A stretch of DNA of 38,493 bases from DATGFK01 sp040007395 (GCA_040007395.1 JBDTVG010000276.1:1-38493), one strand, 5' to 3'; shown: positions 17,515-24,806, numbered from the stretch's first letter. Notes: generated by a model not told the origin, from the letters alone. Numbers and translations are program-made.

Positions 17515-18374
17515 TTTCTTGCCCCAATATTCATTGGAATTTCTGGGAAGTTCATATCTCTCAGAAACTGTTGGAGATCCGCTATCTTAGGGTGTGGAGT
17601 ATCCGCACCATGTCCATAACTAGGAACTCCAGGAGTGTCGCGAAAGTCATGCAAATGCCAGTATGGTGTCTCAACATCGGGTGCATCAATGTGATATATA
17701 GCGTTGCCATCGCCATTGTATAAACTGATCTGTTCAAGCTCTCCCGTCTTTGGATCGTACTGCGCTATTGCACCCCATTCTACATTGGTATCCGGCGGTA
17801 GATTCCTAGCCCTTATGAGAGGAACCTCAGCATCATCCGGCAGCCAAAAATCGCACTCCGCGTTGGAATTATGCACCAACCACTGCTGCCCACCGACAAA
17901 GAACGTATGCGCCTTGTCTACCGTGAGATTGTACATCCGCTGGACTTGCATCTGTGCGTGGTCAGTCTTGACCACGCCATAGCTGCCATCGGCCTTGCGG
18001 ACATGCTCACCGACCTTGAGATCCGCCGCTTTGACCCAGCCGCGTTCCTGCGTATAGAAGGGATGCCCCGCTGTGGTCTCGATCTGTTCGCCGTCGATGG
18101 TCAAGTCTTGCACGGTGAAGTCTAGGTTGGAGATGAGAGCCGTCACCGCGAAGTAGCCCGTCTTGCCCGTCGCCTCATCGTAGGCCAGCACCTTGTCGCC
18201 GACCTTAATCTCGCTGATCGGGTGCTCACCGTGATCCGTCTGGACAAGGGTGTCGCCGCTGGGATCAGTCGTGACTGCCGCGCCCGAACTAGCGGCGGCA
18301 ACGCCTACAGCCTGAGACGTTATAAATGTCAGGATGAGGAGTATCGCGCCAATTCGAGAGGCTGTTAGCCGAAT
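17511..18374 (-). CDS. Polymorphic toxin cassette 2: Hint domain plus unrelated toxin domain, ATG lost
   Basis: Open from the codon aligned with the cassette 1 start, this encodes 287 residues: the same signal peptide and Hint domain (VGDKVLAYDE, TTAGHPFY, QQWLVHN) joined to a different C-terminal domain of ~118 residues with IYHIDAPDVETPYWHLHDFRD and GHGADTPHP. Several His and Asp residues would suit a nuclease, but I cannot assign a family. Where cassette 1 has ATG, this copy has ATT (18374-18372), preceded by ATA. No ATG, GTG or TTG occurs between the upstream stop and a GTG at 18191 inside the Hint domain, which would give a 226-residue protein without signal peptide. It is either started at ATT, silent, or decaying. 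The downstream gene is coupled by an ATGA overlap. Confidence 0.7.
   Translation of the reverse strand: MRLTASRIGAILLILTFITSQAVGVAAASSGAAVTTDPSGDTLVQTDHGEHPISEIKVGDKVLAYDEATGKTGYFAVTALISNLDFTVQDLTIDGEQIETTAGHPFYTQERGWVKAADLKVGEHVRKADGSYGVVKTDHAQMQVQRMYNLTVDKAHTFFVGGQQWLVHNSNAECDFWLPDDAEVPLIRARNLPPDTNVEWGAIAQYDPKTGELEQISLYNGDGNAIYHIDAPDVETPYWHLHDFRDTPGVPSYGHGADTPHPKIADLQQFLRDMNFPEIPMNIGARK
17868..18371 (-). repeat. Duplicated signal peptide/Hint module, copy 2
   Basis: Gap-free partner of 16446-16949. Weaker similarity continues about 35 bp further upstream (to ~18410) through the leader, but the start-codon trinucleotide differs. Confidence 0.92.
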
Positions 18375-18459
18375 TATGGTTTTCTGCCTTGTGTATTATC
18401 ATCTTGCATGGAAGCGTCTACTTCATATCCTTATACAATGGAAGGTTATAACTGTAATT

Positions 18460-19453
18460 AACCTGAGTTTTGGATAGAAAAGGGGATACCCAACGGGAAA
18501 AACGGTATCTTTGAGTTACTAGACAAAAGAACCGAACCCGAAAGGTATCCAAGATGAGTTTACTTGAGCTATTGTGTGATGTCGATGATTTCTGGAAAGT
18601 GCTGGAACAACAACGCCAACAAAGCCTCCCAGCAAGCGTTGGACAGCGAAGTCGAGAACCAGGGTTATGGGCCAGTGAAATCATGACGATCCTTATCCAT
18701 TTTCATCAGACTGGGTATGGGTGCTTCAAAACGTACTATCAAAAGTATGTGTTGAAGCATTTGAGACGAGAATTTCCTAAAGCAATGAGCTACAGTCGAT
18801 TTATCAGTTTAGTGCCGCGTGTGGTCATCCTACTATGGGCCTATGCGCTGTATCGCTGCGGACGTTGTACCGGGATTTCCTTTGTGGATTCCACCACCTT
18901 GCGCGTATGCCATAATCGCCGTATCACCCGCCATAAAGTCTTGGCTGGTACGGCAGCGCGCGGACAAAGTTCAACCGGCTGGTTTTATGGGTTTAAACTG
19001 CATTTGGTCGTCAATGACCAAGGCGAAATCTTGGCCTTTCAATTGACCCCTGGCAATGTTGACGACCGTGTTCCTGTCCCGACTTTAGCCACCAAGCTGT
19101 TCGGAAAACTCTTTGGCGATAAAGGCTATCTCTCTACGCCACTGTTTAATACGCTCTTAGCGCGAGGCATTCAACTCGTGACCAATCTGCGTTCCAACAT
19201 GAAAAACAAACTGACCCCGCTCACTGATAAACTCCTGCTGCGTAAACGCTGGATTATCGAGACCATCAATGATCAACTCAAAAATATCTCTCAGATTGAG
19301 CACTCTCGTCATCGTTCTCCCGCCAACTTCCTTGTCAACGTTTTGGCTGGCCTGATTGCCTATTCTTGGCAACCCAAAAAGCCACGTTTGCATTTCTCTC
19401 ATCGGGAGGCTTCTGTCTTGTCTTTTGCTTGATACCTTTCCGAAACTCAGGTT
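18460..19453 (+). mobile_element. Complete IS982-family insertion sequence (994 bp)
   Basis: Inverted ends are 18460-18476 and 19437-19453: 17 bp with two mismatches, opening AACCTGAGTTT. They enclose one full-length transposase gene. Size and single-ORF layout fit IS982. I find no exact target duplication at the two junctions. It splits the small immunity-like gene on the minus strand. Confidence 0.88.
18554..19432 (+). CDS. IS982-family transposase
   Basis: A 292-residue DDE transposase of the length usual for IS982. The catalytic acidic residues can be placed at FVDSTTLRVCHN (first Asp, about residue 112), FGDKGYLS (second Asp, about residue 179) and IETINDQLKNI (Glu, about residue 237). 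The N-terminal part has the GLWASEIMTILIHFHQTGY.CFKTYY pattern of this family. AAAGG lies 9 nt before ATG 18554. The frame is intact, so the element may still be active. Confidence 0.92.
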   Translation: MSLLELLCDVDDFWKVLEQQRQQSLPASVGQRSREPGLWASEIMTILIHFHQTGYGCFKTYYQKYVLKHLRREFPKAMSYSRFISLVPRVVILLWAYALYRCGRCTGISFVDSTTLRVCHNRRITRHKVLAGTAARGQSSTGWFYGFKLHLVVNDQGEILAFQLTPGNVDDRVPVPTLATKLFGKLFGDKGYLSTPLFNTLLARGIQLVTNLRSNMKNKLTPLTDKLLLRKRWIIETINDQLKNISQIEHSRHRSPANFLVNVLAGLIAYSWQPKKPRLHFSHREASVLSFA

Positions 19454-19710
19454 ATGATATTCAATTTGAAATTGGCTTTGTGGGTTATACGCTGCCAATT
19501 TTACTTTATTGACTTCTTCATAAAAGTCGGATTGATCGACTTTTATGATCCTCCAATACTGTTGTTCTGCGAAGTAGATCAATTTGTCATCTTTACTGGA
19601 AGATCCTATGTCTCCTCTAAATCCGTTTAACTGTGCGCAGATCACAATGTTTTCAGGTGTTACTACTTCCCGTGTAAAGTAAAACAAATCCCTCATATGA
19701 CTCTCCTTTA

Positions 19711-19752
19711 TCCTCCGAGAAGATCTAGTAGCTGTTGCAACTGATCTTTGCC
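19711..19752 (-). pseudogene. C-terminal tail of a lost toxin-like gene
   Basis: Reading the minus strand, 14 codons give GKDQLQQLLDLLGG followed by a TAA at 19710-19708; the Gly-Gly codons GGAGGA and the following AAAGGAG supply the ribosome-binding site of the next gene. This tight arrangement copies the toxin-immunity junctions nearby. The rest of the gene is replaced by an IS5-type transposase fragment. Short, so tentative. Confidence 0.45.
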
Positions 19753-19966
19753 GAAAATGATGATAGACACTGTTGTGATTCGGGTACTCTTTCGGCAGCA
19801 TTTTCCATTGGCAACCACTCATCAAGAGGTACAGGATCGCATTCACCACCCTCCGCATCGACAAGGTCCGTGGTCGTCTCCACCCATACACGGGAATCAA
19901 CGGTTCAATCATCGCCAATTGATCATCCGTCAAATCGCTGGCGTAAACTTGTTCTTCGTGCGACAC
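19751..19966 (-). pseudogene. N-terminal fragment of an IS5-type transposase
   Basis: Residues 1-72 (LTDDQLAMIEPLIPVYGWRRPRTLSMRRVVNAILYLLMSGCQWKMLPKEYPNHNSVYHHFR) are the DUF4096 domain that opens IS5/IS1031-type transposases. After HHFR the match stops and the frame runs into the toxin tail and beyond. The catalytic DDE part is absent. A 12-bp imperfect inverted repeat (19975-19986 with 20018-20029) lies just upstream and may be linked to the element's end. Confidence 0.75.
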
Positions 19967-20236
19967 TATTTTTTACTCCTGAAGGGTCATTTGATGTGTT
20001 TAGCAACTTTCAGTTTACCCATCAGGAGTTTTTCCGTCATTCTTTATCAAATAGTTTCTAATAAACGTCTGCGCGATGGCTTTGACCGCGAATTTTCGGA
20101 TGGGGTCGTTTACACGGAATCATTCCGGTTGCTGACATTGCGCTAGCAAACCGGAAACCAGAACGGATCTCGAAGTAAAGTTTCGAGATCCGCTTCGTTT
20201 CAAAGGAATTTAGGCTAAGCGAGCTTTAGATTAACT
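19967..20236. other. Gene-poor gap at the edge of the island
   Basis: No intact gene is seen. A plus-strand open stretch at about 20060-20146 encodes RLRDGFDREFSDGVVYTESF and a few more residues before a TAG; it could be the 3' remnant of a chromosomal gene cut by the island, but I do not recognise it. The hairpin at 20164-20192 follows. Confidence 0.3.
20164..20192. terminator. Hairpin, probable terminator
   Basis: Perfect 11-bp stem (20164-20174 with 20182-20192), 7-nt loop. It lies 45 bp beyond the 3' end of the nitroreductase-like gene and after the possible gene remnant on the plus strand. The T-tract is poor on both sides. Confidence 0.5.
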
Positions 20237-20650
20237 TTAGCGTCGTTCCAGCATTATCAATGGAATTTGCCGCGTGGCTTTGGCTTGATACTCCGCGAAG
20301 GCTGGCTCTGTGTGCGTTGCCTGAGTCCATAGGCGTTCTCTTTCTGCGCCTGTAGTCACTACCGCCTGTGCTTGGAACGTTTCTTTGCCTATTTCAACGG
20401 TTACTTCGGGGTGGGCGACAAGGTTTGTGTACCAATCTGGGTTGGTCGGTGCGCCGCCTTTGGAAGCAATCACGAAAATTTTATCGCCATCGAAAAACAC
20501 CCGCACCGGAGTGGTATGGTGTTTGCCCGTCTTAGCCCCTGTCGTAGTGAGTAGTACCAGCGATCTGTTATCCAGTGGCACAGCACCGGTATCACGACTG
20601 GCACGGAACTCTTCAATCACTTTTTGGTTATAGTTTTGACGGTCAGTCAT
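20237..20650 (-). CDS. Deazaflavin-dependent nitroreductase-family protein
   Basis: The 137-residue protein matches the small split-barrel DDN family (F420- or flavin-dependent nitroreductase-like), seen in VIEEFRASRDTGAVPL, LVLLTTTGAKTGKHHTTPVRVFFDGDKIFVIASKGGAPTNPDWYTNLVAHPEVTVEIG and the AQAVV..GAERERLW segment. Family members reduce nitro-compounds or bind F420/FMN; many Chloroflexota and Actinobacteria carry several copies. I start it at ATG 20650 (MTDRQNYNQ), where family similarity begins. An upstream ATG at 20692 would add 14 residues. The ribosome-binding site (GAGG) is about 13 nt away, so the start is not certain. It is divergent from trpS. Confidence 0.88.
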   Translation of the reverse strand: MTDRQNYNQKVIEEFRASRDTGAVPLDNRSLVLLTTTGAKTGKHHTTPVRVFFDGDKIFVIASKGGAPTNPDWYTNLVAHPEVTVEIGKETFQAQAVVTTGAERERLWTQATHTEPAFAEYQAKATRQIPLIMLERR

Positions 20651-20907
20651 CGTTGAAAAAATACCTCTTTGTTTAGGCTCACAATTTTGCATATATCAGC
20701 ATGTAAAGTGTCGCGCAAATTTAATTTTGGGCAACAACTCCGCTATCTAAAAGACGACATGGCATCTCGAATTATTACCAATGCCACCATGTCTATATGA
20801 GTAGTCAAGGAGCGATTTGAAGGCGAATGGGGTCTATACCCTTCTCTCACTGGGAAGGCGGCATAGTCTTTTCATCCGAATCGAACTTGAGAAGCCGCGA
20901 GAGACAG

Positions 20908-20936
20908 TTGCCCCGCCCTTAGCCAAATGTTACAAT
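20908..20936 (+). promoter_or_regulatory. Sigma-70 promoter for trpS
   Basis: TTGCCC at 20908-20913 and TACAAT at 20931-20936 are 17 nt apart, with the -10 box 48 nt before ATG 20984. I looked for a T-box leader in the 290-bp gap and did not find its conserved antiterminator sequence. Confidence 0.65.
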
Positions 20937-20983
20937 GCCGCCGTCATTCCTAAAATTTACACGGATCGTGTTCAAGGGATTTT

Positions 20984-22021
20984 ATGGCAGCGAATACTCC
21001 GCACCCGCAGCGCCCCCCGCGTGTCTTCTCTGGCATTCAGCCGTCAGGACACTTAACAATCGGTAACTATCTCGGTGCCCTCAAACAGTGGGTGCAGATC
21101 CAAGACCAATATGAGTGTTTCTACTGTGTGGTGGATATGCACGCCATCACGCAACAGCAAGATCCGGTAGCACTCCGCGAAGGGACTCGTGAGGTCGCCG
21201 CGATCTATATCGCCTGTGGCCTCGATCCGCAGCGGGCGACTTTGCTAGTGCAATCGCATGTTCCGGCACATGCCGAACTCGGCTGGATTCTAAGCTGCTT
21301 CACGCCAGTCGGCTGGCTGAACCGCATGACGCAGTTCAAGGATAAATCCGCCAAGCAGCAGGCCGATAGTGTTGGGACGGGCTTACTGATCTACCCCACC
21401 TTAATGGCTGCCGATATTTTGCTGTATCAGGCCGATCAGGTTCCGGTGGGTGATGATCAACGCCAGCACCTCGAACTGACCCGCGATCTGGCACAGCGCT
21501 TCAATTTCCTGTACGGCGATACCTTCACCGTGCCCGAAGCGATGATCCCGGTAGCGGGCGCACGGATCATGGGCTTAGATACGCCGAACGCCAAGATGAG
21601 CAAAAGCGAAAGCTCCGAATATCACGCGGTCTATCTGCTCGACCCGCCCGACAAGATCAAAAAGAAGATCATGCGCGCCACGACGGACTCGTCAGCGGTG
21701 AGCCGCTTTAGCGATGAGCCGGAACGGGCGGGTGTGAACAATCTATTGACCATCTATCAAGCGTTTGGCGGACAGACTGCTGAGGCAATCGAAAGCCAGT
21801 TCGAGGGCAAAGGCTACGGCGATTTGAAGAAAGCCGTCGTCGAAGTCGTGATCGAGGGACTGCGGCCTATTCAGGAACGCTATCGCGAGATCACCAGCGA
21901 CAGTGGCTATATCGAACAGATTTTGGCAGACGGGGCAGAACGCGCCGCCCAGATCGCCAACCCGACGCTCAATGCTGTCAAGGAACGGATTGGGTTTGTC
22001 AAGGCCCGCACCCGACTATGA
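20984..22021 (+). CDS. trpS: Tryptophanyl-tRNA synthetase
   Basis: A class I aminoacyl-tRNA synthetase that charges tRNA-Trp, 345 residues, the normal bacterial length. Signatures are FSGIQPSGHLTIGNYLGAL near the start (with the HIGH-type motif), DMHAITQQQDP, GLLIYPTLMAADILLYQAD, VGDDQRQHLELTRDLAQRFN and KMSKS near residue 204. The protein ends ...RIGFVKARTRL. Its TGA overlaps the ATG of the next gene, so the downstream zinc-ribbon protein is probably made from the same message. AAGGGA precedes ATG 20984. Confidence 0.97.
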   Translation: MAANTPHPQRPPRVFSGIQPSGHLTIGNYLGALKQWVQIQDQYECFYCVVDMHAITQQQDPVALREGTREVAAIYIACGLDPQRATLLVQSHVPAHAELGWILSCFTPVGWLNRMTQFKDKSAKQQADSVGTGLLIYPTLMAADILLYQADQVPVGDDQRQHLELTRDLAQRFNFLYGDTFTVPEAMIPVAGARIMGLDTPNAKMSKSESSEYHAVYLLDPPDKIKKKIMRATTDSSAVSRFSDEPERAGVNNLLTIYQAFGGQTAEAIESQFEGKGYGDLKKAVVEVVIEGLRPIQERYREITSDSGYIEQILADGAERAAQIANPTLNAVKERIGFVKARTRL

Positions 22022-22731
22022 CCGATACCGTTGAGATTCCGGCCCCGTTAGTGGGCTGCTTGTACTGCCATCAGGAAGGGACGATGACCCTTGCGGCGGG
22101 GCGCAAAATTCTGGGCTTCGGCTCAGGCTTGCCCACGCTGGTATGCAGCAGTTGCAATTCGGTGGCGTTGTTCGAGCCGGGACCTAGCGCCGATACTTGG
22201 CGCATTCGCTACAAGAATGTCAACAAGGCTTCGCGCTTCTACTATGTCATGCTCTATCTGGGGCGGGCTGGATGGCTCAGTGCCGACGAAGCCTTGGAGG
22301 CTAGCCGCAAAGGCTATGTGCAGCGTCAGCGTATCCAACAGGTGCAGCGCGGCGATCTGTCGTGGTTGCAACCGGGGCCACTGGTTCCCCCACCGCCGCT
22401 GATGAGTCCTGACGAAAGCGTCTATTTGATGGCGAATCCGGCTACCTTCCAACAGGCGATGCGCGTGGGCAGTGTGCTGGCACAGGGCGAGGAAAATGTC
22501 CTCGACTCCGGGCACTTTTACGTGACAGACCGCAAGATCCATTTGCTCGGTCATCGCCGCGACTGGTCACACAAATTGACCGATATTCAGCGTGTCGAAC
22601 ACAACGACGAACGCTGGCGCATCTACGTTGGCGATTCCGAACAGCACTATCAGGGCATCAACGTCCCCGACCAGATCGATGCACAGCTTTTTGCCAGCGT
22701 CGTCAAGCAATTGGCTCGCCGCGACGACTAG
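22018..22731 (+). CDS. Zinc-ribbon protein with C-terminal PH-like domain, coupled to trpS
   Basis: The 237-residue protein opens with two CxxC pairs (CLYCH near residue 14 and CSSCN near 43) that should form a zinc ribbon. The middle (ADEALEASRKGYVQRQRI) resembles the short helical SHOCT-like segment of bacterial adaptor proteins. Residues about 155-235 (GHFYVTDRKIHLLGHRRDWSHKLTDIQRVEH ... YVGDSEQHYQGI) look like a PH/GRAM-like beta domain. I do not know a named function. Its ATG overlaps the trpS stop (ATGA), implying coupled translation. Whether this reflects a functional tie to tRNA charging or simply operon packing is open. Confidence 0.7.
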   Translation: MTDTVEIPAPLVGCLYCHQEGTMTLAAGRKILGFGSGLPTLVCSSCNSVALFEPGPSADTWRIRYKNVNKASRFYYVMLYLGRAGWLSADEALEASRKGYVQRQRIQQVQRGDLSWLQPGPLVPPPPLMSPDESVYLMANPATFQQAMRVGSVLAQGEENVLDSGHFYVTDRKIHLLGHRRDWSHKLTDIQRVEHNDERWRIYVGDSEQHYQGINVPDQIDAQLFASVVKQLARRDD

Positions 22732-22801
22732 ATGGTTAGGTAATTTTGTAGAAACTTTCATTACACAATTTCAAAGAATAGCATGGCAAGGACACCAATC
22801 G

Positions 22802-22826
22802 AGATATAAACCAGTGGTTTATATCT
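22802..22826. terminator. Strong hairpin after the trpS operon
   Basis: A perfect 11-bp stem (22802-22812 with 22816-22826) around a 3-nt loop, 70 nt past the stop at 22731. There is no T-tract, so it could instead be a 3'-end stabilising hairpin. The rest of the 230-bp gap is empty to my eye. Confidence 0.5.
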
Positions 22827-22961
22827 GCCTCGGACGGCAATTCTTATCAGGTTGATCTGCCTATTGTTGATCATCACATTTTTTCTATCCCATTCGACTC
22901 GCCACTATCAAGCGCTACAATTACCTTACAGCGAAACAATTCCAACAAGGGATATAACAGC

Positions 22962-23672
22962 TTGATCACACCAGCCCATAAAACAGCATTTGCAGTGAAC
23001 CCGACCCGATTACGCACAACACGCTGGCTCTTGCGATTCTTGGCGGAGACACTTTTTATAAATCCTGCGCTCAAGATAGAAACGACGGGTCAGGAGAAAA
23101 TCCCGCTGACCGAGCCAACGATTATCCTGTTCAACCATGTGACGTATTTTGACCCTTTACTTGCTGGTTGGGCTAGTAAAAAACGGACAGCCGTGCCACT
23201 CTCCAAAATCGAACTAATGCAAAATCCACCGATCGCGTTAGCGGCTTGGGCATGGGGCAACGTCCCGATTCGGCGCGGCGCGGTGGATCGCGCTGCCCTG
23301 AAACAAGCGGTGGCGCTGATCAACTCCGACGACATATTGATGATCTCGCCAGAAGGCCATCGCAATAAAGATGGGCTGCGTAACCCGGCGGAAGGCACAG
23401 CACTGCTGGCGAATCAGACCAGCGCAGTCATGGTTCCGATAGGCATCAGCGGCACAGAACATATTTTGGCAAATCTCAAGCAATTCAAGCGTACTGACAT
23501 CACCATTAATGTCGGGAGGCTGTTCAAGCTCAAGCAAGGCGTGACCCGCAAACAGTACGCTAAAGCCGCTGACGAAATGATGTATCAAATCGCGCCGTTG
23601 GTTGCACCCGAACTGCGCGGCCTATATGGGGATCTCTCCCAAACTACGATGGAAACGATAGAATACGTGTGA
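22962..23672 (+). CDS. 1-acyl-sn-glycerol-3-phosphate acyltransferase (PlsC family)
   Basis: The 236-residue protein carries the PlsC acyltransferase motifs: NHVTYFDPLL near residue 58 (HX4D catalytic pair), the NVPIRRG block near 105, SPEGHRNKDG near 130 (EGxR-type motif) and VMVPIGISGTE near 160. Members transfer a fatty acyl chain to lysophosphatidic acid in membrane phospholipid synthesis; specificity could differ. The start is a TTG at 22962, with AAGGGA about 8 nt upstream, and the folded domain begins ~25 residues later. The next gene converges with it, leaving only 8 bp. Confidence 0.85.
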   Translation: MITPAHKTAFAVNPTRLRTTRWLLRFLAETLFINPALKIETTGQEKIPLTEPTIILFNHVTYFDPLLAGWASKKRTAVPLSKIELMQNPPIALAAWAWGNVPIRRGAVDRAALKQAVALINSDDILMISPEGHRNKDGLRNPAEGTALLANQTSAVMVPIGISGTEHILANLKQFKRTDITINVGRLFKLKQGVTRKQYAKAADEMMYQIAPLVAPELRGLYGDLSQTTMETIEYV

Positions 23673-23680
23673 TGTCCGGT

Positions 23681-24472
23681 TTAATATCGCGAGTGTTCAT
23701 CGCGCCATTGGTGGCGCTGTTCCTCAATCGACAGTAGTTCGCCATCGTCGGAAAGATGCAGCACAGTCGCTCTCTTAGGCTTATCGATCAGATCGACCTG
23801 ATGGATATTTTGCAGTATCCAGTCGAGCCGCTTTTCGTCGTCTTCGGGGGTAGGCTCTACGGCATAGACTGTGTAAGCGTGCATCAGCAGCCCGCCAGCC
23901 CACGCCAGCAGCAAAGCCGACTCCAAACGATAGACCAGCAGCGTGTTCGCGCCGACGAATAACAGCCCATGCACCAATAACAGCAAAAGGTGACGCAGTC
24001 GTGCTCTTGCCAATCGTTGGCGTTGGGCAGGCCGATCATAGCGAATGAGCTTGTGAACCCGCCGCGCTAGCTCTTGATCATCCGGGAGCCACGGTATTGC
24101 CACTTCGCCATCGTCTAGCAGGTGAATTGCCGGATCGAGCGCCGCATCGTTTTTAGCTTTTTCGTCAGGCTCCGCGATCCCCACACCCAGCCGATCCAGC
24201 GCCCGACGGGCATTGCGCCGATTGGTATAGTCGCGCACGCTGCGTGGTTGTGTATTGAGCCTTAATAGTGAAGGATAGACGGCGTAGAGATGCGCGAGAC
24301 TCCCTATCACCCACAAGATCAAAGGTGCGCCCGACTGCAACACCAGCATCGCCAAGAGCAACACAAGATCGACAATCAGCGCTGCACGCCGTTTAAGCCG
24401 CTGTATAGTGCTGCTGCGGTCGATGATTTGTCTCACACGGCGGCGTAAGGCAGGTTGATTATCCAATAGCAC
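23681..24472 (-). CDS. Membrane protein with two 2TM-type helical hairpins
   Basis: A 263-residue basic protein with four hydrophobic spans in two pairs: AALIVDLVLLLAMLVLQ and APLILWVIGSLAHLYAVYP (residues ~30-67), then LLLLLVHGLLFVGANTLL and SALLLAWAGGLLMHAYTVY (residues ~160-205). Each pair is preceded by an Arg-rich segment (RRRVRQIIDR, RQRLARARLRH), the layout of the small 2TM domain found at the ends of some sensor kinases and regulators, here apparently duplicated. No catalytic motif is visible. The start is a GTG at 24472 with an unconvincing ribosome-binding site; a TTG at 24466 is possible. Confidence 0.6.
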   Translation of the reverse strand: MLLDNQPALRRRVRQIIDRSSTIQRLKRRAALIVDLVLLLAMLVLQSGAPLILWVIGSLAHLYAVYPSLLRLNTQPRSVRDYTNRRNARRALDRLGVGIAEPDEKAKNDAALDPAIHLLDDGEVAIPWLPDDQELARRVHKLIRYDRPAQRQRLARARLRHLLLLLVHGLLFVGANTLLVYRLESALLLAWAGGLLMHAYTVYAVEPTPEDDEKRLDWILQNIHQVDLIDKPKRATVLHLSDDGELLSIEEQRHQWRDEHSRY

Positions 24473-24518
24473 CTATCGTAGTTTGTCTAGCAAGCGAATC
24501 TAATCGTTGAAATTATAA

Positions 24519-24675
24519 CTCACCTTACGCAGGCGGTGTTTTATGCAAAGTTACCCTCATCCTACATCCCTCTCCCTCAGGGCGAGGGACTTTCCAAATA
24601 AGCGTATTTGCTCCCCTCTACCTGAGGGAGAGGGGCGGGGGGTGAGGGTTGCGTAAGGTGAGCTTATAAAACACC
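24519..24675. repeat. Nested palindromic repeat, family A copy 1
   Basis: Several arms pair at a distance: 24519-24530 with 24651-24662 (12 bp, perfect), 24534-24542 with 24667-24675 (9 bp), and the CCCTCTCCCTCAGG block near 24568-24581 with 24621-24634 (14 bp). A diverged partial copy of its left part lies at about 31049-31090. Confidence 0.75.
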
Positions 24676-24740
24676 CTGTGGTTGAGAACCACGCACATTT
24701 TTGGGGTGAAAGTTGCAAGATAAACGCCTGAAAAGTTTAG

Positions 24741-24806
24741 CGGACAACGCAAGCATTGTCCCTACTCCAAACCGTATTTCGTAGGGACAGGGCTTGCCCT
24801 GTCCGC
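24741..24806. repeat. 66-bp palindromic repeat, family B copy 1
   Basis: It begins CGGACAACGCAAGCATTGTC and ends with an imperfect inverse ending GTCCGC; the middle is variable. A second copy is at 27409-27474. Both lie in gaps between genes, like REP or MITE sequences. Confidence 0.8.

Larger units (their letters stand above)
18418..19696 (-). pseudogene. Putative immunity gene interrupted by an IS982-family element
   Basis: From ATG 19696 (AAAGGAG upstream) an open frame runs 81 codons to the right end of the IS at 19453. On the far side of the IS the frame resumes in phase at 18459 for 13 codons (NYSYNLPLYKDMK) and stops at 18418. Joined, it would encode about 94 residues beginning MRDLFYFTREVVTPENIV. 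It is preceded by the final codons of a toxin-like gene whose stop overlaps its ribosome-binding region, so I infer an immunity gene. It is now split by the insertion. Confidence 0.6.

Noticed and set aside
20693..20983. Possible T-box leader before trpS
   Set aside because: The conserved T-box sequence and antiterminator are not present; an ordinary promoter explains the region.
20817..21056. Short open frame with AAGGAG upstream of trpS
   Set aside because: It overlaps the trpS promoter and start, has a TTG start and no protein-like pattern.
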